This document shows, piece after piece, positions 25,941 to 34,341 of a stretch of DNA of 64,000 nucleotides. Source of the stretch: Laterigemmans sp052161645 (GTDB taxonomy: Bacteria > Planctomycetota > Planctomycetia > Pirellulales > Pirellulaceae). The notes under the pieces were generated by a model, which did not search any database, was not told the DNA's origin, and worked only from the letters and a program-made list of their open reading frames with translations. The first letter of the stretch is position 1. The number at the start of each line of letters is the position of its first letter. The position numbers were made by a program, and so were the translations under genes. Where the stretch lies: assembly GCA_052161645.1 (NCBI GenBank), contig CP197414.1. One strand, 5' to 3'.

Positions 25941-26801
25941 CTAGTGCTGCCTGGCAACAACGCGGTGAAAATGGAGCTGCACCTCACGATCGACAACTCG
26001 CCGCACCCCTTCAGCGAGACAAGCTGGCTCATTCTCTTGCTGGCCTTGCTGAATCACCTCGGCGAGTGGCGTTCCAGGAGCGACTGAAAAGGTGCGCTGG
26101 TTGATGATCTGATTGCCGGCATCCAATTCCGGAATGATGAAATGACAAGTCGCCCCGAAGGTGAGCATGCGCGAAGCATAGGCATCGTGATAAGGCTGAA
26201 ATCCCGGAAAACCGGGAAGCAAACCGTGATGCAAATTGATGATCCGCCCCCCAGCAAATTGCCAACAAGTGCTAGCTGGCAACACCCGCATGTAACGCGC
26301 CAGGACCACGTAATCAATTTCATACTGGTCGAGCAGCTCGACCATCTGGGCGTCATCGGCGACCCCATCGACATCGCCAATGCAAACAAACGGAACGCCA
26401 AACTCCGCCGCAAGTCGCGAGCACTTTTGGCGGTTACCAATGATCAGCGGCACTTCCGCCCGGATTCGCTGATCACCAACCGCTTGCAGCACCGCCCTGG
26501 GAGTAGCTTCCAAATAGGTCGTGCAGATCGCCAACCGTGGCCGCTCAGCACGCAACTCGGGGCTCCAGACGCGAATTGCCAAGCCAGTTTGCTCAGCGAT
26601 CTGAGGCATCAACTCCTCGCCGAGAGGAGCAAAACGACCGGACTCCAACTCGAAACGGCAGAGCATGGCAAACAATTGTTCTTCATCATGGTCATACATC
26701 TGAATCTCGGCGATCCGCGCTCCCAGCCCGGTCAAACAGTGAATGATCGGATCGGCCAAGCCGACATTGTCCGGGCCCAAAGCGGTGATGATGACTTCCA
26801 T
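25941..26801 (-). CDS. purU: Formyltetrahydrofolate deformylase PurU
   Basis: 286 residues. Hydrolyses 10-formyl-THF to THF plus formate, which can feed formate-dependent purine synthesis or balance one-carbon pools. An N-terminal ACT domain (EVIITALGPDNVGLADPII) precedes the formyl-transferase fold. Active-site features are LARYMRVL, RIINLHHGLLPGFPG with the catalytic His, ATCHFI and the conserved Asp in LDAGNQII. The length matches the family. The ATG at 26801 fits the ACT start. Confidence 0.88.
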   Translation of the reverse strand: MEVIITALGPDNVGLADPIIHCLTGLGARIAEIQMYDHDEEQLFAMLCRFELESGRFAPLGEELMPQIAEQTGLAIRVWSPELRAERPRLAICTTYLEATPRAVLQAVGDQRIRAEVPLIIGNRQKCSRLAAEFGVPFVCIGDVDGVADDAQMVELLDQYEIDYVVLARYMRVLPASTCWQFAGGRIINLHHGLLPGFPGFQPYHDAYASRMLTFGATCHFIIPELDAGNQIINQRTFSVAPGTPLAEVIQQGQQENEPACLAEGVRRVVDREVQLHFHRVVARQH

Positions 26802-26970
26802 ATGCGGATTGCTCGGGAACTGCGGAAGGAGAAAAAGGAATACGGGAGGGGTAAGATAAAGAGACCGGAGCCGAAGACCACCGGGAAAAACAAAGTTCTG
26901 TGCGAACCAAATTGGCAGGTTCCAGGCGACCTTCAGTAGAGTAATCTATAGGTCGTGCGTGCAAACGGGG

Positions 26971-27006
26971 GCCGACCACCGAGGCCGACCACCGAGGCCG
27001 ACCACC
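26971..27006. repeat. Tandem 13-bp repeat
   Basis: Two full copies and one partial copy of a 13-bp unit beginning GCCGACCACC, in the gap between the divergent purU and the Cys-cluster gene. It could affect the divergent promoters, but that is not shown. Confidence 0.7.
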
Positions 27007-27086
27007 GGCAGCCGTTCGCCTGTCCAGCACGTGCCAGCTAGCTAACACTTTCCACCTTCCTGATTCATCCGCAAGCCAATAATCGC

Positions 27087-27527
27087 ATGCCCCAATTGAC
27101 TTCTGATAAACCGACGCGGGAGGAAGTTCCGGCCGGAGATAACCTTTGTGATCATTGCACGGCCAAGTGCTGCCGCTATTTTGCGCTGCCGATCGACACC
27201 CCCACCGAACGCCGTGATTTTGACTTCATGCGATGGTATTTGCTGCATGACCGGGCGACGATCTTTGTCGACGATGGGGTGTGGTATCTACTTGTTCACA
27301 CCACCTGCAAACACTTGCAAGACGACTACCGCTGCGGGATCTACGAAACGCGTCCGCAAATCTGTCGCGACTACAGCACCGATGCTTGCGAGTTCGATGA
27401 CGATTGGTGTTACGAACAATATTTCGAAACCCCAGAGCAGCTTTTCGAATATGTCGAAGCGACCTTTGACGCCCGCGAGAACGGCGCCATGCGTTCACCT
27501 CGGCCCACCAGCTTGCCGATTGCCTAA
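27087..27527 (+). CDS. YkgJ-family cysteine-cluster protein
   Basis: 146 residues. Conserved Cys residues sit in CDHCTAKCCRYF near the N-terminus, then CKHLQDDYRCGIYETRPQICRDY, the CxxC-CC-C-C-C pattern of the UPF0153/YkgJ family, which is predicted to bind zinc or an Fe-S cluster. The protein is cytoplasmic and acidic. Its exact role is unknown. It is the first plus-strand gene after the PurU divergon. Confidence 0.8.
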   Translation: MPQLTSDKPTREEVPAGDNLCDHCTAKCCRYFALPIDTPTERRDFDFMRWYLLHDRATIFVDDGVWYLLVHTTCKHLQDDYRCGIYETRPQICRDYSTDACEFDDDWCYEQYFETPEQLFEYVEATFDARENGAMRSPRPTSLPIA

Positions 27528-27644
27528 GCACAAACAGGCCATGCCATAACAAGCCTGGGCCAAAATTAGTCTTGCCCTAGACGTCCGAATTTTCGGAAAC
27601 TCGCTCGCAGTCAAGCCATTGCGTTGCATGTTGGGTTCACAGTT

Positions 27645-28904
27645 ATGGCGTTCGCCAAGGTTACCACGCATCCGTTGCGCGCCGGCGGGTTCGATTTGCT
27701 ACGAATCGGTGCGGCAATTGGAGTCGTCGTGTTGCATGCTGCGGTGCCATATCTACAAACTCCTATGCCGGGTTTGGTGTGGCCCGTTACGGACATGCCG
27801 AGTCGGTTGGTGAATTGGCTGGGCTGGTCGATCGAATTGGTGGTGATGCCCATTTTCCTGCTGCTCGCCGGATACTTTGCCGCAGGGCAATTGACCAGGC
27901 TAGGAGTCGAGGGTTTTGTCTCCAACCGGTTTGCTCGTTTGGTCTTGCCGCTGTTGCTGGTAGGGCCCTTGATCCTGACCGTCGATCTCTATATTTGGCT
28001 TTGTGGCTGGTTAGTGGAAGGCCAAGTCACGCCGCGAAAAATTCGCAGTCTCAAATTTACAGATGGCAGCGACAAGAATCTGTGGGGCCTAGGTCACCTG
28101 TGGTTTTTGCAGTACGTATTTTTTTACTGTCTCGGCTTGGCAATCTTGAATCCCGCGCTGCGATACTTTGCTGATCATCAACGTAAGCACTGGCTGTTAT
28201 TTGGCGGGCTGATCATCAGCGGCGGACTGACGCTGCTGTTGCGACCAGAGGTGGTATTTGGATTTCAGCATGCATTTCTACCAGTACCATCCAAGTGGTA
28301 TTTTTCCGCAACCTTCTTTTTCGGCGGTGCGCTCTTAGCTATCTCCCCGGCTATTCTCGAGTGGCTGCAAATTCATACCGCGCGCGTGTTGTTAGTGGGC
28401 ATGACGGCGACTTTGCTGGGGGTGCAAGCTGGCAACAATCTCATTCAGCAAATCGCCTCCGCCGGCCAAGAGAACTTTGCGGAGGTCAGCTGGACAAGTC
28501 GACTAGTGGTGGCCAGCCTGGCAGTCACCGCGGGCTGGCTCGTGTCCCTCGGTCTATTCTCTTTAGCTCTGCGATACGACTGGAAGTCTGGACCACGGCT
28601 GAGCTACTTGGCCGCCGCTTCGTTTTGGATTTATCTGATTCACCATCCCTTGGTGGCGATAACCCATATCTCGCTAAAAGTCTACCAGCCCAACATGTGG
28701 CCCCTAGTTAAGCTCTCGTTGGCTACCGGCATTAGCTTGGCATTTTCGCTATTAAGTTTCGAGCTTTTTGTGCGGCGCTGGCCGCTCGCCCAATTGCTGG
28801 GCACGCCGACCTCGCTTTGCAAGGGTTCAATCCGCCCAACCCAGAAAAGCTCGCGGGAAATGCCAGCTGAGCCCACACAGCAGCCCACCAAGCACGCTGC
28901 ATGA
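27645..28904 (+). CDS. Acyltransferase family 3 (OpgC/OafA-like) membrane protein
   Basis: 419 residues from the ATG at 27645; a TTG at 27624 also keeps the frame. About ten membrane helices. The family signature is present: FDLLRIGAAIGVVVLHAAVP at the start with catalytic His, a PIFLLLAGYFA block, the GHLWFLQYVFFYC motif and FWIYLIHHPLVAI near the end. Such enzymes transfer acyl groups to glycans or lipids at the inner membrane. The GHLWFL motif is typical of the MdoC/OpgC branch, but the acceptor is unknown. The C-terminal tail of about 40 residues is hydrophilic and not conserved in the family. Confidence 0.8.
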   Translation: MAFAKVTTHPLRAGGFDLLRIGAAIGVVVLHAAVPYLQTPMPGLVWPVTDMPSRLVNWLGWSIELVVMPIFLLLAGYFAAGQLTRLGVEGFVSNRFARLVLPLLLVGPLILTVDLYIWLCGWLVEGQVTPRKIRSLKFTDGSDKNLWGLGHLWFLQYVFFYCLGLAILNPALRYFADHQRKHWLLFGGLIISGGLTLLLRPEVVFGFQHAFLPVPSKWYFSATFFFGGALLAISPAILEWLQIHTARVLLVGMTATLLGVQAGNNLIQQIASAGQENFAEVSWTSRLVVASLAVTAGWLVSLGLFSLALRYDWKSGPRLSYLAAASFWIYLIHHPLVAITHISLKVYQPNMWPLVKLSLATGISLAFSLLSFELFVRRWPLAQLLGTPTSLCKGSIRPTQKSSREMPAEPTQQPTKHAA

Positions 28905-29064
28905 CTGGCCAGTTACCAAATTGGGCCGACTTAGCACTCACGCAATCTTAACAAGATACTCCTTGCTTATTAACAATAAAGGCGACCTCTTTCGCTTAGA
29001 CTAGCTAGCCGGAGTGGGTAGTTTGTATGACGGGTAGGAACATAGCCTTCTAGGAAGTTACATC

Positions 29065-29787
29065 ATGATTGTGAGTATGCGAGCAAGATTGCTGCCACTG
29101 CTGGCGGCGACGGTGGCTTGCTTCGCTTGTGCTCATGCACGAGCGGAACTGGTGATTACCGAGATTCAGTCGAATCAGAATTTTGGCACAGGTCAAGATT
29201 GGTGGGAGTTAACGAACTTTGGTAATTCGGCTGTCGATTTGACCGGCTGGAAATATGACGATAGCAGTGCGGATCCTAGTTTAGCGTTTACCTTCGGCTC
29301 CTTGTCGATCGCCGTGGGCGAATCGATCGTGTTTGTTGAAGATCTTACCGCAAACGAATTTCATGATTGGTGGGGGACGACTTTAGGGTCGTACCAAGTC
29401 GTGACCTTCGGCGGCAGCGGCTTAGGACTGGGGCAGAACGATGCGGTCAATTTGTTTGACAGTGCTGACAACTTAGTGACCAGCCTCAGCTATGCGGCAG
29501 CCGGATTTACTTTGTCTGATGGCAGCTCGTCACTTGGTGGACACGCAGGCCTATCAGCCGGTGGCAGCGAAGTATATCAATCAATGGTGTTCGATCCAAA
29601 CTTTGACTTCACCGACCCTCGCTACACGTTCGCCGTAGCCGGCCAGTTTGGTGCTTTTCAGTCAGCTGGTGGGCTCGATGTTGGTTCGCCGGGGATGATT
29701 ACCGCGATCCCCGAGCCGTCCTCGGTGCTGGCGCTCACGCTGCTGGGTGCTACCGGTTTAGCACGCCGTCGCTGGCGTCGTGGTTAA
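29065..29787 (+). CDS. PEP-CTERM protein with lamin-tail domain
   Basis: 240 residues with an N-terminal signal peptide, then a lamin-tail-like domain from about residue 28 (LVITEIQSN, DWWELTNFGNSAVDLTGW). The C-terminus carries the exosortase sorting signal PEPSSVLALTLLGATG followed by RRRWRR. The protein is therefore exported and processed by exosortase, anchored or released at the cell surface. AGGAAG lies nine bases before the ATG as a good ribosome site. No exosortase gene is in the window. Confidence 0.85.
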   Translation: MIVSMRARLLPLLAATVACFACAHARAELVITEIQSNQNFGTGQDWWELTNFGNSAVDLTGWKYDDSSADPSLAFTFGSLSIAVGESIVFVEDLTANEFHDWWGTTLGSYQVVTFGGSGLGLGQNDAVNLFDSADNLVTSLSYAAAGFTLSDGSSSLGGHAGLSAGGSEVYQSMVFDPNFDFTDPRYTFAVAGQFGAFQSAGGLDVGSPGMITAIPEPSSVLALTLLGATGLARRRWRRG

Positions 29788-29824
29788 GCCGCCAAGCAAG
29801 CGTTAGAGCATTCGCTCCTCAAGT

Positions 29825-29851
29825 TGACCAACGCCGAATCGGCGTTGGTCA
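29825..29851. terminator. GC-rich hairpin, candidate terminator
   Basis: Arms of 13 bp (29825-29837 and 29839-29851) are perfectly complementary with the core CCAACGCCGA/TCGGCGTTGG. It lies 38 bp after the PEP-CTERM gene. There is no T-run, so it may terminate weakly or stabilise the mRNA end. Confidence 0.5.
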
Positions 29852-29920
29852 GAGCCAATGCGATGGAGCGAGCGATGTGCCCTCTGGCCGATTTACCTCC
29901 CACATTTATTACTTGACAAT

Positions 29921-29950
29921 CATTCTAATGTTTGTATGAACATTAGAATG
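29921..29950. promoter_or_regulatory. AT-rich 12-bp inverted repeat
   Basis: Perfect arms CATTCTAATGTT and AACATTAGAATG are separated by six bases. TTGACA lies just upstream at about 29913. Genes on both sides end here, so it may be a bidirectional terminator. The TTGACA and the dyad could instead mark an operator, though no plus-strand gene follows at once. Confidence 0.45.
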
Positions 29951-29968
29951 CTTGCGGATGTGGGGTCG

Positions 29969-30943
29969 CTACCAAGTAAACTCATAAAATGCGGGACGGT
30001 TGGAGGGATCACGCGTATAGATCGCTTGCGTCGCTCGCCCCGTCACCGTCGGCGTGTCGCTGAGCAGATCATGGTAGATAGCCGTGATCGCGTAGGTGGT
30101 CTTCGCCGGATCGGCCTGCGGAAAGACCTCTTCCAGAAAAACCTCCCGCTCGGTGATCCAAACTAAACGCGTGGGGCCATCGGCAAACCCAACATGCGGC
30201 TTCTCGCCACGAATGTTTTGGAAATCCTGCCCCGCGAAGTAATAGACCATGCCGAGGATATAGGGTTGTTCCCCGGTTGCTTCGCGATCCGCATTGGCAG
30301 CAGGCGAGACTAAGTAGTTCCAGCCAAAGCCGTTGCTGATCCAAGCGTACTGCAAGGCCAACACCGAGGACTTGGCCGGGGCGAAAGTGCGGGGTGGAGA
30401 AAAGTGCTCGCTGGGCTGCCAATCATGATTCACCGCATCATTTCCCCAACGCCCAAACCAGCGACCATCGAAGGCGGTAAAGCTGTCGCTGGTGACCGCT
30501 TCATATCCAAGTAGCTGATTAAGCAAGCGTCGCGAAGACACCTGAAAATTGGCGATCGAGCGACGAGCACTCAGATCGTCCTCCGTGGCGGCTTGAAACT
30601 TCTCCACCGTCTCACAGATCAACTCCAGGCGACGTTTACCGGCCGCATCGACTGCGAGCAATTGGCTGCGAAGCGCCTCGGCCGAACGCAGGCCTTTGGC
30701 CAGCGGTTCGGCGGCTCCTTGCCACTGCCGCATCTCGGCCGGGAAGAAGCGATCATGACGCGAGTCAAAAGGATCGAAGGTCGTCTGCGGGGCCTCAGCA
30801 GGTGTCTGTGCCAAGAGACAGCTTGGCCACCAGCCCATGGCGACGCCGCTGACCAGCAATAACCAAATCACCAGCCACCGAGAGGGCAACTCGCGGCGGC
30901 CTGCAAGATCAAACGCGTTAGTTGCTGAATTCTTGCTCATCAT
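29969..30943 (-). CDS. Secreted hypothetical protein
   Basis: 324 residues with an N-terminal hydrophobic segment (about 23-45) ending near CLLAQTPAEA, a signal peptide or signal anchor. The mature part has a helical first half and a Trp/Tyr-rich second half (RWFGRWGNDAV, YAWISNGFGWNY). No family or catalytic motif is recognised. It ends 19 bp from the AT-rich hairpin and diverges from the gene at 30981. Confidence 0.6.
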   Translation of the reverse strand: MMSKNSATNAFDLAGRRELPSRWLVIWLLLVSGVAMGWWPSCLLAQTPAEAPQTTFDPFDSRHDRFFPAEMRQWQGAAEPLAKGLRSAEALRSQLLAVDAAGKRRLELICETVEKFQAATEDDLSARRSIANFQVSSRRLLNQLLGYEAVTSDSFTAFDGRWFGRWGNDAVNHDWQPSEHFSPPRTFAPAKSSVLALQYAWISNGFGWNYLVSPAANADREATGEQPYILGMVYYFAGQDFQNIRGEKPHVGFADGPTRLVWITEREVFLEEVFPQADPAKTTYAITAIYHDLLSDTPTVTGRATQAIYTRDPSNRPAFYEFTW

Positions 30944-30980
30944 CCATCTCCCCTCACCCAGTGAATTACCTACCCAGTGA

Positions 30981-31754
30981 ATGCCCAGGAATTACTTGCC
31001 AACACTCTCACGAACGTTAGACTGTCTGGGAAAAGGTGTCAACGCGGCACCTTGGTTTCAGCCAATTCGAATGCCAGCAGAAATTATCATGCCAGCCGCC
31101 GCCCCTCTCAAAACCGCCACCGATCTGCTTGTCCAACGACAACTGATCAACACCTGCGAACAGGCTCGAGTATTGGCAATTTGCCAAGCCGATTTCCCTT
31201 TTCATTTTGCGATCCAACACTGTCAATCAGTTCATTTGCATATCAAAGTCGAAAACGCCAACGGACGGGAGCTCAATGATTTCCTCGCCCAGTTCTGTGA
31301 CTTGGAATACGGCAAGGAAGGGTTTGTGAAGTATAGGCTTGCTGGCGACGTCAATCTAATCTTCTCATCGATCCCAGTTTCCGAGGATGAGTTACTGGAG
31401 ACTGAGTGCCAACGTCGCAGTCGTCCATTCCTCGATCATATTGGAATTGACTTGCGTGAGGAAACGGCTGAGATTCGCCAGGCCTTCGCGGGGATACGAG
31501 TCACCGCGCGAGAACATGGCTGGGCGGTCTCCAGCCAGGGTGACGGCCAGCGTGGGGTGCACTGCTGCCACGTGGAAGTCCAGGCAAAGCACTGGGCATT
31601 TCCCAGCGAATCGAGCGCCCCGCCGCAAATTCCCTTGGAATTCGCCTTCGGACCGCTGAAGGTCAACGATGTCAGTGGAGGTTGCGATCTGCGACCGATG
31701 GATCCGGTGCGCAAGTTGCGGGACAACGTGCAATTACCAGCATGTCATGATTGA
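30981..31754 (+). CDS. Hypothetical cytoplasmic protein before an ArsR regulator
   Basis: 257 residues from the ATG at 30981. ATGs at 31071 and 31089 may be truer starts because the first 30-36 residues look non-conserved and the upstream gene diverges. The second half (FLDHIGIDLREE, HCCHVEVQAKHWAFP, IPLEFAFGPLKV) has the beta-alpha-beta pattern and His/Glu positions of a vicinal-oxygen-chelate-like fold, but I am not sure. An ArsR-family gene follows 114 bp later, so the two may form an operon. No metal role is proven. Confidence 0.55.
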   Translation: MPRNYLPTLSRTLDCLGKGVNAAPWFQPIRMPAEIIMPAAAPLKTATDLLVQRQLINTCEQARVLAICQADFPFHFAIQHCQSVHLHIKVENANGRELNDFLAQFCDLEYGKEGFVKYRLAGDVNLIFSSIPVSEDELLETECQRRSRPFLDHIGIDLREETAEIRQAFAGIRVTAREHGWAVSSQGDGQRGVHCCHVEVQAKHWAFPSESSAPPQIPLEFAFGPLKVNDVSGGCDLRPMDPVRKLRDNVQLPACHD

Positions 31755-31788
31755 CAACTCACATGATTGACACCCCACATGATTGACA
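31746..31788. repeat. Three tandem copies of CATGATTGACA, 16-bp period
   Basis: Copies at 31746-31756, 31762-31772 and 31778-31788 are identical, and each contains TTGACA, the sigma-70 -35 consensus. The first copy supplies the last codons and stop (CAT GAT TGA) of the upstream gene. The array sits 80-120 bp before arsR. Confidence 0.8.
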
Positions 31789-31868
31789 ACGTCAGGTTTG
31801 CTTGACGCCACAGTGAACTTGCTGGACAATGCATTGCCGATTCTGTGCGGGCGTGAACAGGTGGTACG

Positions 31869-32198
31869 ATGAGCGAAGATAGCGAGCCAGTCAATGTGGA
31901 GCAGTGCGCGGTGTACCTCAAGGCACTGGCGGACCCGACTCGTTTGCGCATCCTCAAAGCGCTCCAGGCTGGACCGCTAACCGTTTCCGACGTGGCCTTC
32001 GCGTTGGACATGGAGATTGGCTTGGTTTCACACCATTTGCGAACCCTCTATCACGCTCAGATCGCCACTTCATACCGCGACGGCAAGTACGTTTACTATG
32101 CTTGGAACGGGGACTTTAGCAAGCTGCGTGCCCGCGGCGGTACGTTTGACTTCGGCTGTTGCCAGTTCCAGCTGTCGGCAGCATCCAATGGCGATTAA
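31869..32198 (+). CDS. ArsR/SmtB-family winged-helix regulator
   Basis: 109 residues. DPTRLRILKALQAGPLTVSDVAFALDMEIGLVSHHLRTL is the canonical helix-turn-helix of the family, followed by the wing (RDGKYVYYAW). The classical CxC arsenic site of the third helix is absent (PLTVSDVA there). Cysteines lie at position 13 and as a CC pair near 96-97 (FDFGCCQF), which could bind a metal or thiol reagent. It is a dimeric DNA-binding repressor by family. The tandem TTGACA repeats just upstream are the likely control region. It converges on cutC with 4 bp overlap. Confidence 0.85.
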   Translation: MSEDSEPVNVEQCAVYLKALADPTRLRILKALQAGPLTVSDVAFALDMEIGLVSHHLRTLYHAQIATSYRDGKYVYYAWNGDFSKLRARGGTFDFGCCQFQLSAASNGD

Positions 32199-33037
32199 GG
32201 TGACTTCCGCCACGCTTTGGCAACCTTCGTGACGGCGGTAATGGCGGCGGCGTCGAGTTGCCGATAGCGGTGTCCCTCCCAGCAGCGGCTGTCGCAAAGG
32301 TTTAAATCTGGCAGGTGATCTAGTGAACCATCGGTGATTGGCAGCGAAGCTCCCACGTGGGCCGCGGTACAGCCACTTCGCCGCAACAGCTCGAGCAGGT
32401 TATCCGCACGAATACCCCCGCCTGGCAATATTTCAATCCGCCCCCGAGCGGCTCGCTGGAGCGCGGCCAACGTGTCAACGCCCTCGAGCGCCGTTGCTTT
32501 GCCGCCGCTGCTCAGCACCCGCTTCACGCCGATGCCGATCAGTTGTTCGAGTGCTACCAGCGGCTGGCGAATAAAATCAAAGGCGCGATGAAAGACAGCC
32601 GCTCGGGCTACGGTCGGCGATGTGGATTGGAACTGCCTAGCGATCTGAACCAGTGATTCGCTGCGCTGCAGGTCAACGTCACCAGCAGGCGTGAGGCAAC
32701 CAAAGACAATCCCGCTGGCACCCGCCGCGAGCAGCTCGTTCGCATCTCGCCGCATCGTTTCCCGCTCGAGATTGTCATAACAAAAGCCACCGGCTCGTGG
32801 GCGAATCATAACAACGACCGGCAGAGCCACATGGGCCAACACGGTTTGCAAAGTTCCGCAGGAGGGTGTCAGGCCACCCAGTTCGAGAGCCGAACAAAGC
32901 TCCAACCTGTGGACGCCAGCCCGCGCCGCCGCCACCGCTTCGCTGGCGGAACTGACGCAGGCTTCGAGCAAGGGGAACTGAGCTGTGCCTGCTGTACCGG
33001 GGCCTGCTGTACCGGGGCCTGCTGGAAGCCCCATCAT
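32195..33037 (-). CDS. cutC: CutC-family protein
   Basis: 280 residues. The TIM-barrel family motif is clear: ARAGVHRLELCSALELGGLTPS, MIRPRAGGFCY and LLAAGASGIVFG, with a later FHRAFDF and SSGGKATA. The family was named for copper tolerance, but its real function is unsettled. The N-terminus has an extra Gly/Pro/Thr stretch encoded by a 15-bp direct repeat (32987-33016), so translation may start later than the ATG at 33037. It overlaps the upstream gene by 4 bp. Confidence 0.85.
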   Translation of the reverse strand: MMGLPAGPGTAGPGTAGTAQFPLLEACVSSASEAVAAARAGVHRLELCSALELGGLTPSCGTLQTVLAHVALPVVVMIRPRAGGFCYDNLERETMRRDANELLAAGASGIVFGCLTPAGDVDLQRSESLVQIARQFQSTSPTVARAAVFHRAFDFIRQPLVALEQLIGIGVKRVLSSGGKATALEGVDTLAALQRAARGRIEILPGGGIRADNLLELLRRSGCTAAHVGASLPITDGSLDHLPDLNLCDSRCWEGHRYRQLDAAAITAVTKVAKAWRKSP

Positions 33038-34236
33038 GAGGCGGCCGTGGCGTCGACGTTGGCTGCTTCAGACAGGGCGGCGGCAAACATCAACAGGTCA
33101 CCCCGACGACGGGCAAAATCGAGCACCGGTTGGTAATTGCCAGCTTTCTGAGCCAGCTCGAGCAATAACGGGGCGACGCGAGTCACCGGGATATCGGCGG
33201 GAATCAGATCCAAAGCGGCTTGTAAAGCATCTTGGGGACGGCCCAACCGGTCGAGCAGATCGATGTAGACTTCGACCGCTCGCGTGCCATGCTCCAGAGG
33301 ATCCACCTGGTTGGCCTTATCACGGAAATAGCGAATCGCCTGATCGACTCCGCGCCCCAGCAAAGCGTCGATGAACAGGCCGTTGGCTGGATAGAAATCG
33401 ACGAACGGTTCTTCACCCGGGTATTGATACTGCGAGTGCAACTTACGCCCGTAGGCAATCAAATGACTGATCTTTTCCAGCTGAGATTGCTCTTCCAAAA
33501 CGCGACAAATGCGAATCGTGGAAGCCAAGTGCGTGGTATCGAGGTGGTAGGCACCCGCGGCTAGCAATTCAGGTCGGTTGGCGATCAATTGGTCAACCGT
33601 CTGATCGTCACCGGCGGGTGTCTGGTCGGGCTTCGCGGCACCACCTTCCTCTTGGCGTCGACGTATATCCGCGATGAGCGAATGGCGCAGTTCGTTATAG
33701 ACGTGATCGAGCAACAGCGCGGCCGCGATCCGCTGCTCACGATAATGACGATTGGTGAGCACTTGATCGAACGTGGTGATGCTGTTGCAGGTTCCCATCC
33801 GTTCCAGCAACAATTTAAAACCGTGCCCCACATCGACCGCTTCGTGCAAGCAAACGCTGATGATTTCATCCGCATTTTCTTCGCGAACTGGCACTTGCTT
33901 GATCAACTCGGCGGCCGCCCGAATATCACCGGTGGGACGCAAATAAGTCCAGCCGTCACGGACGCGCCCAGCCCGCATCAGCATCGCACCCACTTCGCGG
34001 CACGCCGCTAACAAGCCACTCTCTAATTGACGCTCAATGTCCTCCGGTTGCGGTGGGGCCGAATCATCCGGCAACACCGGGAGACCCAACTGCAGCCGCA
34101 TCTGCATCTTCAACGCTTCAAATAACTCGTGCGGCATCTGCTGCTGGCGGTAAACTTTGACCAGCGTGGCAATCATGGCTGGGGGGTCGGCAGCCAGTTC
34201 GCTCATTTGCAGGAACGGATCAGTCATGGATGTCAT
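33034..34236 (-). CDS. Tetratricopeptide-like hypothetical protein
   Basis: 400 residues from the ATG at 34236; a TTG one codon upstream exists. All helical, with repeats of TPR/HEAT size in the C-terminal half (RAVEVYIDLLDRLGRPQDALQAALDLI). No catalytic motif, signal or membrane segment. Translationally coupled to cutC downstream (ATGA overlap), which suggests co-regulation, but a functional link is unknown. Confidence 0.6.
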   Translation of the reverse strand: MTSMTDPFLQMSELAADPPAMIATLVKVYRQQQMPHELFEALKMQMRLQLGLPVLPDDSAPPQPEDIERQLESGLLAACREVGAMLMRAGRVRDGWTYLRPTGDIRAAAELIKQVPVREENADEIISVCLHEAVDVGHGFKLLLERMGTCNSITTFDQVLTNRHYREQRIAAALLLDHVYNELRHSLIADIRRRQEEGGAAKPDQTPAGDDQTVDQLIANRPELLAAGAYHLDTTHLASTIRICRVLEEQSQLEKISHLIAYGRKLHSQYQYPGEEPFVDFYPANGLFIDALLGRGVDQAIRYFRDKANQVDPLEHGTRAVEVYIDLLDRLGRPQDALQAALDLIPADIPVTRVAPLLLELAQKAGNYQPVLDFARRRGDLLMFAAALSEAANVDATAAS

Positions 34237-34341
34237 CAAGGCTTCTGTCGGGGATGGCGATCTCAGAACGGCCTAACTTATCAGCTAACAGCGAGCTCGC
34301 CCAGCTCTGCCGTCTATCGTAGCTCAGCCGTGAATTGCGGC

